This document shows, one piece after another, positions 1 through 8,277 of a stretch of 64,000 nt of DNA. Source of the stretch: Streptomyces sp. GKU 895 (lineage in GTDB: Bacteria; Actinomycetota; Actinomycetes; Streptomycetales; Streptomycetaceae); NCBI GenBank assembly GCA_002027195.1, contig MWJO01000005.1:1-64000 (forward strand), read 5' to 3'. Numbering within the stretch: position 1 is the stretch's first letter; each line of letters opens with the position of its first letter. The position numbers and the translations under genes were made by a program. The notes under the pieces are model-generated. The model saw only the letters and a list, made by a program, of their open reading frames with translations. It was not told the DNA's origin and made no database searches.

Positions 1-21
1 CCCAGCACCACCCCGTACGCA

Positions 22-84
22 GCACGACCCCGAACACCCAGCACGACCCGGTACGCCCCGCACGACCCGCACCCCCGTCGCACG
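22..84. repeat. short tandem repeat, about 19-bp period
   Basis: The 9-mer gcacgaccc starts at 22, 41 and 60, exactly 19 bp apart. A degenerate gcacg follows at 80 and a related gcaccaccc precedes at 5. The repeat lies just upstream of the M56 protease gene and continues towards the window edge. It may be intergenic or the end of a gene outside the window; no function is assigned. Confidence 0.5.
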
Positions 85-129
85 CCCCCTCGCCGCCCCT
101 TACGCCGACCAGGATCCGGAGCCCGTGGC

Positions 130-1071
130 ATGACTGTCTGCCTGCTCCTGCTGAGCGCCGTCGCCCTGACGGCCGCCGTTCCGGTGCCGCGCGCGCTGAC
201 CCGGACCGACTGGCCCGAGCGGGAGCCCGTGGTCGCGCTGTGGGTGTGGCAGTGCCTGGTCGCCACGGTACTGATGTGCAACCTGACCGCCCTGGTCCTC
301 GGCGCGGCCGCCGTCTTCCACACGGTCCGCGACCATGTCTTCGCCCCGGCACCCCCGGCCGTGACCGCCGCGTACGACCTGTCCGCCGCGCCGGTCTGGG
401 CCACCGTCCTCACCCTGCTGCTGGCCTGCGGCGCCGCCTGGACGACGGCGATGCTGGCCCGCGAGCTGGTCGAGACCCGCCGGCGTCGCGGCCGGACGAG
501 AGCGCACCTGCGCGAGCGCGCTCCCGAACTCCCCGGCGGACTGGAGAAAGCCGCGCGCGGCCCGCTGCTGGTGCTGGAGGACGAGTACCCCGACGCCTGG
601 TGGATGCCGGGCAGCCCGCCGCAGCTGGTGGTGACGACCGGGGCGCTGCACCGCCTCACCGACGTACAGCTGGACGCCGTCCTCACCCATGAGCGCGATC
701 ACGCCCGCGCCCACCACGACTGGCTGCTGCACCTGTCGACGGCCCTGGCGACCGGCTTCCCCCGGGTGCCGCTCTTCGCCCACTTCTGCGAACAGACCCA
801 CCGCCTGGTGGAACTCGCCGCGGACGACACGGCCTCCCGCCGCTGCGGCCATCTGACGACCGCACTGGCCCTGATCGAGCTCAACCAGCACCGGGGCGTG
901 TTGTCCTGCGCCTCCAGCCACCGGCTCCTGGGCGAGCGCGTGGACCGACTGCTGGAGCCGCGCCCCCGGCTGGGCCGCCGGCATCGAGCGGTCACGGCCA
1001 CGGTGGCGGGGCTGGTGCCCCTGGTGCCGCTGCTGATCGCTTTTGGGCCGGGACTGACCGCGCTGGCCTGA
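130..1071 (+). CDS. M56-family (BlaR1-like) membrane zinc metallopeptidase
   Basis: This 313-aa protein has hydrophobic segments at about residues 1-20, 36-62, 88-110 and 285-310. Its zinc-protease motif HERDH is at residues 187-191, and a likely third ligand, E228, lies in an ELAADD motif. That layout is typical of actinobacterial M56 peptidases, which resemble the protease part of BlaR1 without its penicillin-sensor domain. Such genes usually sit next to a BlaI/MecI repressor. None is visible downstream, so it would be off the left edge. It probably cleaves a membrane or cytoplasmic regulator. The ATG at 130 has a GGAG about ten bases upstream. Confidence 0.85.
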   Translation: MTVCLLLLSAVALTAAVPVPRALTRTDWPEREPVVALWVWQCLVATVLMCNLTALVLGAAAVFHTVRDHVFAPAPPAVTAAYDLSAAPVWATVLTLLLACGAAWTTAMLARELVETRRRRGRTRAHLRERAPELPGGLEKAARGPLLVLEDEYPDAWWMPGSPPQLVVTTGALHRLTDVQLDAVLTHERDHARAHHDWLLHLSTALATGFPRVPLFAHFCEQTHRLVELAADDTASRRCGHLTTALALIELNQHRGVLSCASSHRLLGERVDRLLEPRPRLGRRHRAVTATVAGLVPLVPLLIAFGPGLTALA

Positions 1072-1234
1072 GCGGCGGCGCACCTCGCCGCGGACGATGG
1101 TCCCGGCGTCCAGGGGTGGCAGATCTCTCCCTCACCGCCAGAAAACCGCAGGTCAACGCCTTAATTGGCAGTCCGGCCGTGGCGCAACACTCCCGCAACA
1201 CTCCTTTCCCTACCCCCTCGGTATGGTTCCGGCC

Positions 1235-2023
1235 ATGCCTCCTTCCGACCGCATCCGCGACCACGCCGGCCAGGGCGCGACCACCGTCGCCGCCCACCGC
1301 GCACGGCGTCGGCTGCGCGCGGACCAGGCGCGGCAGCTCGCCGATCTCCTGCGCCACCAGCTCCTCTCCGGCGGCTTCGAGGACGGCACGCTCCCGCACG
1401 AGACGACCCTCGCCACCGACTACCGCGCCTCCCGCAACACGGTCCGCCAAGCCCTGGACCTGCTGCGCGCCGAAGGTCTCGTCGAACGCCTCCCCGGTGT
1501 CGGCACCGTGGTCGTCGCCCAGAAGTACCCCCACGGCCTCGACCGTCTGATGGGCCTCGCGGAGACCCTGCGCGAACACGGCACGGTCACCAACGAGGTC
1601 CGCACCATGGGCCCGGCCCCGGCACCGCACCCCGTCGCCGAACGCCTTCATGTCCCGCCCGGCACCGATGTCCTCTACATCGAACGCCTTCGCCGTCTCA
1701 ACGGCCTCCCCCTCTCCCTCGACCTCACCTACATCCCGCTCGACATCGGCACCGCCCTGCTCGGCGCCGACCTGGAGAACACCGACGTCTTCCGGCTCCT
1801 GGAGTCGATCACCGGCCAGGGACTCGGCCACGCCGAGATCACGCTGGAGGCGGTGAACGCGGACGCCCATTCCGCCGCCGTGCTCGAAGCCCCACGCGGC
1901 GCGGCCGTCCTGATGCTGGAGCGCCTGACGCATCTCGCCGACGGCCGCCCCGTCGACCTGGAGTTCATCCGCTTCCGCGGCGACCGCATCACGATGAACG
2001 GCCTGCTGCACAGGTCCCTCTGA
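1235..2023 (+). CDS. GntR-family regulator with UTRA effector domain (HutC/FarR type)
   Basis: A winged helix-turn-helix lies at about residues 25-97, with the typical SRNTVRQALDLLRAEGLVER recognition region and a GVGTVV wing. A UTRA ligand-binding domain fills residues 115-258. ATG 1235 gives 262 aa; ATG 1223 is an alternative in the same frame, and neither has a strong ribosome site. The gene directly precedes the ferredoxin/ABC transporter/flavoprotein operon on the same strand, so it is the likely local regulator. The ligand cannot be read from sequence; a sulfonate or other anion is a guess from context. Confidence 0.85.
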   Translation: MPPSDRIRDHAGQGATTVAAHRARRRLRADQARQLADLLRHQLLSGGFEDGTLPHETTLATDYRASRNTVRQALDLLRAEGLVERLPGVGTVVVAQKYPHGLDRLMGLAETLREHGTVTNEVRTMGPAPAPHPVAERLHVPPGTDVLYIERLRRLNGLPLSLDLTYIPLDIGTALLGADLENTDVFRLLESITGQGLGHAEITLEAVNADAHSAAVLEAPRGAAVLMLERLTHLADGRPVDLEFIRFRGDRITMNGLLHRSL

Positions 2024-2112
2024 CCGCCTCCCTCCTTCTTCCCGCTCGCGTCTCTTCCCCCCTCACCTCTTCATCGTTCGGCAGGTCCTCCGCGGTTCAC
2101 TGCCACGCCGGA

Positions 2113-2138
2113 AATCTCAGCGAATCTCCATCAATCTC
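2113..2138. promoter_or_regulatory. three aatctc repeats at 10-bp phasing, candidate operator
   Basis: The hexamer aatctc starts at 2113, 2123 and 2133, exactly one helical turn apart, between gntR and the ferredoxin start at 2160. A GGAG ribosome site follows at about 2150. The phasing suggests a protein-binding array on one DNA face, possibly for the upstream GntR protein. It could also be chance. Confidence 0.35.
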
Positions 2139-2159
2139 AGGACATCCCCGGAGACAGCC

Positions 2160-2387
2160 ATGCCCTTGGTGCCCCAGCGGGCCGACGTGCCCGTGACCAT
2201 CGACGAGTCGAAGTGCATCGACGGCTGCACGCTCTGCGTCGACATGTGCCCGCTGGACTCCCTCGCCATCGACGAGAGCAGCGGCAAGGCCTACATGCAC
2301 GTCGACGAGTGCTGGTACTGCGGCCCGTGCGCGGCCCGCTGTCCCACCGGAGCCGTCACGGTCAACATGCCCTATCTGCTCCGCTGA
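2160..2387 (+). CDS. ferredoxin with two 4Fe-4S motifs, AprB-like context
   Basis: This 75-aa protein has two four-cysteine motifs, C19-x3-C23-x2-C26-x3-C30 and C51-x2-C54-x2-C57-x3-C61. It should bind two [4Fe-4S] clusters, although the first Cys spacing is unusual for a classical ferredoxin. It starts an apparent operon: 15 bases separate it from the lipoprotein gene. The most plausible partner is the FAD oxidoreductase at 5411, in the way AprB pairs with AprA or an iron-sulfur subunit pairs with a fumarate-reductase-type flavoprotein. The pairing is inferred from gene order. Confidence 0.85.
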   Translation: MPLVPQRADVPVTIDESKCIDGCTLCVDMCPLDSLAIDESSGKAYMHVDECWYCGPCAARCPTGAVTVNMPYLLR

Positions 2388-2402
2388 GAGGTCCCGACTC
2401 CC

Positions 2403-3746
2403 ATGAAGAACAAGGCAGTTGCCGCAGCCGCCCTCCTCCTGCTCACCCCCCTGACGGCCTGCGGCGGCAACGCGGCGGCCGGTGACGGTTCCACGGTCAC
2501 CGTGACCGTCGGCTACCAGTCCAGGACCATCAACACCGTCACCGCCGGCACCCTGCTCCGCTCCCTCGGCTCCTTCGAGAAGGAACTGAACGCCCTCGGC
2601 GACGGCAGGACCTACAAGGTCGACTGGCAGGACTACGCGACCGGCGCCCCGATCACCGCCCAGATGACCGCCGGGAAGATCGACATCGGTTCGATGGGCG
2701 ACTTCCCGCTCCTCATCAACGCGGCCCGCGGCAAGCAGCTCGGCAAGCCCACCCACCTGGTCTCCGTCACCGGCTACAACCTCCGCGGCGGCCTCAACAC
2801 CATCGTCACGGCGCCCGACTCGAAGCTCGCCACGCTGACCGACCTGCGCGGCAAGAAGGTCTCCACCAGCGTCGGCTCCGCCGCCGACGGCACCCTCGTA
2901 CGGGCCCTCCAGCGCGCCGGCCTCGACCCGGACAAGGACATCGAGAAGCTCAACCAGCAGCCCGCGGTGGGCGCTTCGGCCCTGTCGGCGGGCAGCGCGG
3001 ACGCGCTCTCCCAGTTCGTCGCCTGGCCCGGCCTGCTCACCTACCAGGGCAAGGCGAAGGCCCTCTACGACGGCGCCGAGCTGAACCTCCCCACCTTCCA
3101 CGGCGTCACCGCCCGCGAGGACTTCGCACGGCAACGCCCCACCGTCCTGGAGGCCTTCCTCAAGGCCCAGGCCGAGGCCACGGACTACCTGAACGACCAC
3201 CCCGTCCAGGCCGCCGAGAAGGTCGCGAAGGCCACCGGCCTGCCCGCCGAGGTCGTCTACCTCTACAACGGCGCCCACGGCATCTCCACCTTCGACCCCG
3301 CGATCAAGCCCCAGCTGGTCTCCGCCCTCGAGGACGACGTGGCGATCCTGAAGTCGGCCAAGCTGACCGGTGACATCGACGTGGACGCCTTCGTCGACGA
3401 CCGTTACGTCAAGAAGGCCCTCGGCACGTCGTACGCCGAGCAGCTCACCGCCGCTCCGCCCGCCGCCGCGAGCGAGGTCTGGCCCAAGGGCGCCTCCGCG
3501 ACCCGCGCCTTCAAGACGCCCGCCGAACTCCTCGCGTACGTCTCGGCCCACCGGGACGGCATCCGCGCCGCCTACGTCCCCGACGCCACGACCGGCACCC
3601 TCTGGTTCGCCGACAAGGCGGTGTGGGTGGCCGACGGCGACAAGCTGCTGCCGTTCGTCGCACCGGCGACCGCGAAGGCGTACGTCGCCGAGCACGGCGG
3701 CGCCCGCGTGGTGACGTATGCCGACGCGCTGGAGCAGGCGTCGTGA
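2403..3746 (+). CDS. ABC transporter substrate-binding lipoprotein, sulfonate/nitrate/taurine type
   Basis: The 447-aa protein begins with a lipoprotein signal peptide whose lipobox LTAC puts the lipidated cysteine at C20. The rest fits the SsuA/TauA/NrtA (NMT1-like) fold, for example an early GYQSRTINTV strand and a later conserved KIDIGSMGDFPLL segment. It would capture a small organic anion outside the membrane and deliver it to the permease encoded next. Its stop overlaps the permease start (GTGA at 3743-3746), so the two are translationally coupled. The substrate is inferred from family only. Confidence 0.85.
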   Translation: MKNKAVAAAALLLLTPLTACGGNAAAGDGSTVTVTVGYQSRTINTVTAGTLLRSLGSFEKELNALGDGRTYKVDWQDYATGAPITAQMTAGKIDIGSMGDFPLLINAARGKQLGKPTHLVSVTGYNLRGGLNTIVTAPDSKLATLTDLRGKKVSTSVGSAADGTLVRALQRAGLDPDKDIEKLNQQPAVGASALSAGSADALSQFVAWPGLLTYQGKAKALYDGAELNLPTFHGVTAREDFARQRPTVLEAFLKAQAEATDYLNDHPVQAAEKVAKATGLPAEVVYLYNGAHGISTFDPAIKPQLVSALEDDVAILKSAKLTGDIDVDAFVDDRYVKKALGTSYAEQLTAAPPAAASEVWPKGASATRAFKTPAELLAYVSAHRDGIRAAYVPDATTGTLWFADKAVWVADGDKLLPFVAPATAKAYVAEHGGARVVTYADALEQAS

Positions 3747-4636
3747 GCCGGCCCCTGCCCGCCGCCGGCCGGTACGCCCTGCGGGTGGCTTCCCTGGTGG
3801 CCGCCCTCGGTGTGTGGCAGGCGCTGACCGGCCTCGACATCGACCTGTGGCTGCGCTTCTCGCAGTTCCCCACGGCCACCGACGTGGCCCACGCCTTCGC
3901 CGACCGGCTGGCCGGGCCCGACTACTGGACCGACCTCACCGACAGCCTGACCCGCATCCTCAGCGGCTTCCTGCTGGCGGCGGTGCTCGGCGTGGCGACG
4001 GGCGTGCTCGTGGCGCGCTCCCGCCTCGCCGAGGACCTGCTCGGGCCGGTGCTGGAGGTCGTCCGCCCGATCCCGGCCATCGCCCTCGTCCCCGTCGCGA
4101 TCCTCCTGTTCCCCTCCAACGAGCAGGGCATCGTCTTCATCACCTTCACCGCCGCCTACTTCCCCGTCCTGGTCTCCACCCGGCACGCGGTCCGCGCGCT
4201 GACGCCTGCCTGGGAGGAGGCGGTGCTGACGATGGGCGGCGGGCGGTGGCGGATCCTGGGCTCGGTCGTCCTGCCGGGTGCGCTGCCCGGCATCTTCGGC
4301 GGACTGTCGGTCGGCATCGGCGTCTCGTGGATCTGTGTGATCTCCGCCGAGATGATCTCCGGCCAGTACGGCGTCGGCTACCGCACCTGGCAGGACTACA
4401 CGGTCGTCGACTACCCGGGCGTCTTCGTCGGCATGGTCACCATCGGCGTCCTCGGCTGGCTCACCTCCACGGCCGTGGAACTGCTGGGCCGCCGCCTGAC
4501 CCGCTGGCTGCCCCGGACGTCGTACGACACCGGAAGCCGTCCGCGGAACGTCCGTACAGCGCCTTCCGCGCGGGGGCCCGAGTCCGCTGTCCCCGCTCCG
4601 AAGACCGAGGAGGCACGCGATGAGCACCTCGTCTGA
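3743..4636 (+). CDS. ABC transporter permease, SsuC/TauC family
   Basis: A GTG at 3743 overlaps the lipoprotein stop and has GGAGCAGG just upstream, giving 297 aa. About six membrane segments are visible. The EAA loop that docks the ATPase is present as EEAVLTMGGGRWRILGSVVL followed by P. This matches BPD_transp_1 permeases for sulfonates, taurine and nitrate. Its 3' end overlaps the ATPase gene by 17 bases. It forms the membrane channel of the importer. Confidence 0.88.
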   Translation: MSRPLPAAGRYALRVASLVAALGVWQALTGLDIDLWLRFSQFPTATDVAHAFADRLAGPDYWTDLTDSLTRILSGFLLAAVLGVATGVLVARSRLAEDLLGPVLEVVRPIPAIALVPVAILLFPSNEQGIVFITFTAAYFPVLVSTRHAVRALTPAWEEAVLTMGGGRWRILGSVVLPGALPGIFGGLSVGIGVSWICVISAEMISGQYGVGYRTWQDYTVVDYPGVFVGMVTIGVLGWLTSTAVELLGRRLTRWLPRTSYDTGSRPRNVRTAPSARGPESAVPAPKTEEARDEHLV

Positions 4637-5399
4637 GACGGCCGGCACCTCCACCGGGACGACCGCCCGCGGCACCCGGCTCACCCTGCGCGCCGCCGCC
4701 CTCGGCCGCCCCCACGCGCCCGCCGTCACCGGCGTCGACCTCGATGTCGCCCCCGGCGAGATCCTCACCGTCGTAGGACCCTCCGGCTGCGGCAAGTCGA
4801 CGCTGCTGCGCACGCTGGCCGGCCTGCTGGCCCCCCTCGGCGGCGAGGCCGCCCAGGACGGCCGCCCGCTGACGGGCCCTTCCGCCGACCGCGCCCTGGT
4901 CTTCCAGGAGGACGCCCTGCTGCCCTGGCGCACCTTGCGCGCGAACGTGGAACTCCCGCTCGCCATCAAGGGGTTGGCCCGCACCGACCGCAGGCGGCAG
5001 GCCGAGTCCTGGCTCGCCCGCGTCGGGCTCACCGAACAGTCCCGGCACCTGCCGCACCGCGTCTCCGGAGGCCAGCGCCAGCGCGCCCAGCTGGCCCGGG
5101 CGCTGGCCGGCCGGCCGCGCGCGGTGCTGATGGACGAACCGTTCGGCGCCCTCGACGCCCAGACCCGCGCCGGCATGCAGGACCTGCTCGTGGAGGTGCT
5201 GCAGGGCACGGGCGCGACCGTCGTCTTCGTCACCCACGACGTCGACGAGGCGCTCTTCCTCGGCGACCGCGTCGCGCTCCTCGGCAACGGCCGCCTCGCC
5301 GCCGTACGCGAGGTGCCGCGCCCCCGCGACCGCACCGCGCGCGACGACCCGGCGCGGCTCACGCTGCGGCGTGACGTCCTGTCCTCCCTCGGTTCCTGA
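4620..5399 (+). CDS. ABC transporter ATPase, SsuB/TauB type
   Basis: A 259-aa nucleotide-binding subunit. Walker A GPSGCGKST is at residues 53-61, followed by the Q-loop FQEDALLPW, signature VSGGQRQR, Walker B AVLMDEP and H-loop VTHD. ATG 4620 is preceded by AGGAGG at ideal distance, inside the permease reading frame. QEDALLPW is typical of the nitrate/sulfonate/taurine subfamily. It powers the importer with the two preceding gene products. Confidence 0.92.
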   Translation: MSTSSETAGTSTGTTARGTRLTLRAAALGRPHAPAVTGVDLDVAPGEILTVVGPSGCGKSTLLRTLAGLLAPLGGEAAQDGRPLTGPSADRALVFQEDALLPWRTLRANVELPLAIKGLARTDRRRQAESWLARVGLTEQSRHLPHRVSGGQRQRAQLARALAGRPRAVLMDEPFGALDAQTRAGMQDLLVEVLQGTGATVVFVTHDVDEALFLGDRVALLGNGRLAAVREVPRPRDRTARDDPARLTLRRDVLSSLGS

Positions 5400-5410
5400 A
5401 AGGTCTCTCG

Positions 5411-7195
5411 GTGACCAGCCCCCGCGAACACCCCCCTGGCGATCCCCGCCCTCACCGACGCCGAGGAACTCTCCTGCGACGTCCTCGTCATCGGCGGCGG
5501 CACCGCCGGCACCATGGCCGCGCTGACCGCCGCCGAGCACGGCGCCGACGTGATCCTCCTGGAGAAGGCCCACGTCCGGCACTCCGGCGCCCTGGCCATG
5601 GGCATGGACGGCGTCAACAACGCGGTCGTCCCCGGCCGCGCCGAGCCCGACGACTACGTCGCCGAGATCACCCGCGCCAACGACGGCATCGTCGACCAGT
5701 CCACCGTCCGCCAGACCGCCACCCGCGGCTTCGCCATGGTGCAGCGCCTGGAGTCGTACGGCGTGAAGTTCGAGAAGGACGAACACGGCGACTACGCGGT
5801 CCGCCAGGTCCACCGCTCCGGCTCCTATGTGCTGCCGATGCCGGAGGGCAAGGACGTCAAGAAGGTGCTGTACCGGCAGTTGCGGCGGCGTGAGATGCGG
5901 GAGCGGATCCGCATCGAGAACCGGGTGATGCCGGTGCGGGTGCTGACGGCCGACGGGCGGGCCGTGGGGGCGGTCGGCTTCAACACCCGTACGGGCGCCT
6001 TCGTGACGGTCCGCGCGGGCGCGGTCATCCTGGCGACCGGCGCCTGCGGCCGCCTCGGCCTGCCCGCCTCCGGCTACCTCTACGGCACCTACGAGAACCC
6101 CACCAACGCGGGCGACGGCTACGCCATGGCCTACCACGCGGGCGCCGAGCTCACCGGCATCGAGTGCTTCCAGATCAACCCGCTGATCAAGGACTACAAC
6201 GGCCCCGCCTGCGCCTACGTCGCCAACCCCTTCGGCGGCTACCAGGTCAACCGGCACGGCGAACGCTTCGTCGACTCCGACTACTGGTCCGGCCAGATGA
6301 TGGCGGAGTTCGCGGCGGAGGTGGCGTCCGACCGGGGGCCGGTCTACCTCAAGCTCAGCCACCTCCCGGAGGAGTCGGTCTCCGCCCTGGAGTCGATCCT
6401 GCACTCCACGGAGCGGCCCACGCGCGGGACCTTCCACGCGGGCCGGGGCCACGACTACCGCACCCACGACATCGAGATGCACATCTCCGAGATCGGCCTG
6501 TGCGGCGGCCACTCCGCCTCGGGTGTACGGGTCGACGACCACGCGCGGACGACCGTCCCCCGCCTCTACGCCGCCGGCGACCTGGCCTGCGTGCCGCACA
6601 ACTACATGATCGGCGCGTTCGTCTTCGGCGACCTCGCCGGCGCGGACGCCTCCCAGTACGCGGCGTACGAAGGGGAGTTGCCCGCCGACCAGCTCCGCGA
6701 GGCGCACGAACTGATCTACCGCCCGCTGCGCAACCCGGATGGTCCGCCGCAGCCCCAGGTCGAGTACAAGCTGCGCCGCTTCGTGAACGACTACGTGGCC
6801 CCGCCGAAGTCGGGGGCCCGGTTGTCCCTCGCCCTGGAGTCCTTCGAACGGATGCGGGACGACATCGCCGCGATGGGCGCCCGCACCCCGCACGAGCTGA
6901 TGCGCTGCGCCGAGGTCTCCTTCATCCGCGACTGCGCGGAGATGGCCGCGCGCGCGTCCCTGGCCCGCACGGAATCCCGCTGGGGTCTCTACCACGACCG
7001 CCTCGACCACCCCCATCGCGACGACGCCTCCTGGTTCCACCACCTCGATCTGCACAAGTCCCCCTCTGGTGCGATGGAGTTCACGGCCCGTCCCGTGGCT
7101 CCCTATCTGGTCCCGGTCGAGGAGTTCACCCCGACCGGCGGTCCCTCCCGGCACCTCGGCGAGGTGCACCCGGAGGAGGTGGCGACGGCGGGGTC
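5411..7195 (+). CDS. FAD oxidoreductase of fumarate reductase/APS reductase alpha superfamily, frameshifted near its 5' end
   Basis: The natural start is GTG 5411, ten bases after an AAAGG site, but that frame is lost in a run of six C at 5431-5436. Removing one C restores an open frame through the dinucleotide-binding motif VLVIGGGTAGT. The later conserved GGHSASGVRVDDH and LYAAGDLACVPHN match FAD-bearing alpha subunits of fumarate reductase and APS reductase (AprA). The only in-frame conventional start lies after the GxGxxG motif (ATG 5514), so a truncated protein would not bind FAD. The neighbouring AprB-sized ferredoxin and sulfonate-type importer favour a role in sulfur metabolism, which is an inference. 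At about 7190 coding moves to another frame and runs into HEAT repeats. Confidence 0.75.
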
Positions 7196-8231
7196 CCGGG
7201 ACGGGCCCCGGTGGCGGCGGGGGCCGGGGACGGCGTGCCGGTGGCGCCTGAGGCCGAGGACAGCGGCCCTGACCGTTCCGGCAACGACGCCAGTGCTGCC
7301 ACCGCAGCCGACCGCACCGGGCACGACTCCCCTCCCGCCGCCGAGCAGTCGACCGCCCGGCTCCTGGAGCTGGTGGCCCTCGCCGAGGAGGAGCCGGAAC
7401 TCGACGCCCTCCGGCCCTACTTGACCGACCCGGCGGCCACGGTCCGGCGTGAGGCCGTCGCCGTGCTCACCGAGACCCTGCCGCCGGGCACCGGCCCGCC
7501 CTGGCCGACGCGCTCCGCGATCCCGCCGCCGAGGTCCGTGCCGCAGCCGCGGCCTCGCTGCGCGAGCTGGTCGAGACGCTCCGCCCGAGCCGCCCTGCGC
7601 GAGGGCCTCGCCGCCGCCTCCGTGAACCCGACCCGTCGTGCGCGCTGCCGCCCTCGACGTCCTGCGTGCCCTGCGGCTGGGCGACACCGCGCTGTTCACG
7701 GGCCCGCTCACGGACGAGGACATCGCCGTCCGCATCGAGGCCGTACGCGCCCTCGTCTCGGTCGACGCCGCCGAGGAACTGGCCCGCGCGGCGACGTCCG
7801 ACCCGTCCCGCGAGGTCCGCGTCACCTTCGCCAAGGCCCTGGCGACGGTGTCCCCAGGACGCCCCGACGCCGTCCTGCCCGCCCTCGCCACGCTCACAGC
7901 GGACGCCGACGCCTTGGTACGAAGCGCCGCCTACGCCGCCCTGGGCGCCACCGGCTGCCCCGGACCGCTCGCCGAGCGCGCCGTCTCCGCCTTGGCCGAC
8001 GCCACCTGGCAGGTGCGGTCCGGAGCGGCGACCGCCCTGTCCGGAGCGGAGGCCGACACCGCCGTCCCCGCCCTGGCCAAGGCCCTCGCCGACCCGAACG
8101 CCGACGTCCGCAAGGCGGCGGTCCTGGCCCTGACCCGGCACACGGCCACCGAGGGCGCCCGCGCCGCCCTGGCCACGGCCACGGCCGACTCGGACGCGGA
8201 CGTCAGGGCGTACGCGTCGCGAGCGCTGTGA
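7196..8231 (+). pseudogene. HEAT-repeat protein or C-terminal HEAT extension of the flavoprotein, several frame breaks
   Basis: Helical repeat units of HEAT/PBS-lyase type, such as DPAATVRREAVAVL, DPAAEVRAAAAASL and DPNADVRKAAVLAL, recur through the region but in three frames. Apparent breaks lie at about 7495, 7585, 7615 and 7637. From 7638 to the stop at 8231 the frame is open. Between the flavoprotein and the repeats there is an acidic, proline-rich linker and no clear stop, start or ribosome site, so the two may be one fused protein. HEAT repeats bind proteins and could hold an electron-transfer partner. Breaks may be sequencing errors or real decay. Confidence 0.6.
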
Positions 8232-8259
8232 CGGGCGTACGCGTCATGAGCGCTGTGAC
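8206..8259. repeat. 27-bp tandem duplication across a stop codon
   Basis: Two adjacent 27-bp copies (8206-8232 and 8233-8259) differ at only two bases. The first contains the end and TGA stop of the HEAT reading frame; the second lies downstream of it. The copy is a recent-looking local duplication between convergent genes and would not alter the protein. Confidence 0.8.
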
Positions 8260-8277
8260 GGGTGCCGGGGCCCACGA

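Noticed and set aside
100..1083. Long open frame opposite the M56 gene and similar long frames opposite nearly every gene
   Set aside because: High-G+C DNA keeps reverse frames open. These products are rich in Arg, Gly and Ala, lack family motifs and overlap genes with clear domains.
7196..7424. Arg/Pro-rich C-terminal end of the raw flavoprotein frame
   Set aside because: Composition changes abruptly at about 7190 while normal coding bias continues in another frame, so it is an out-of-frame artefact.
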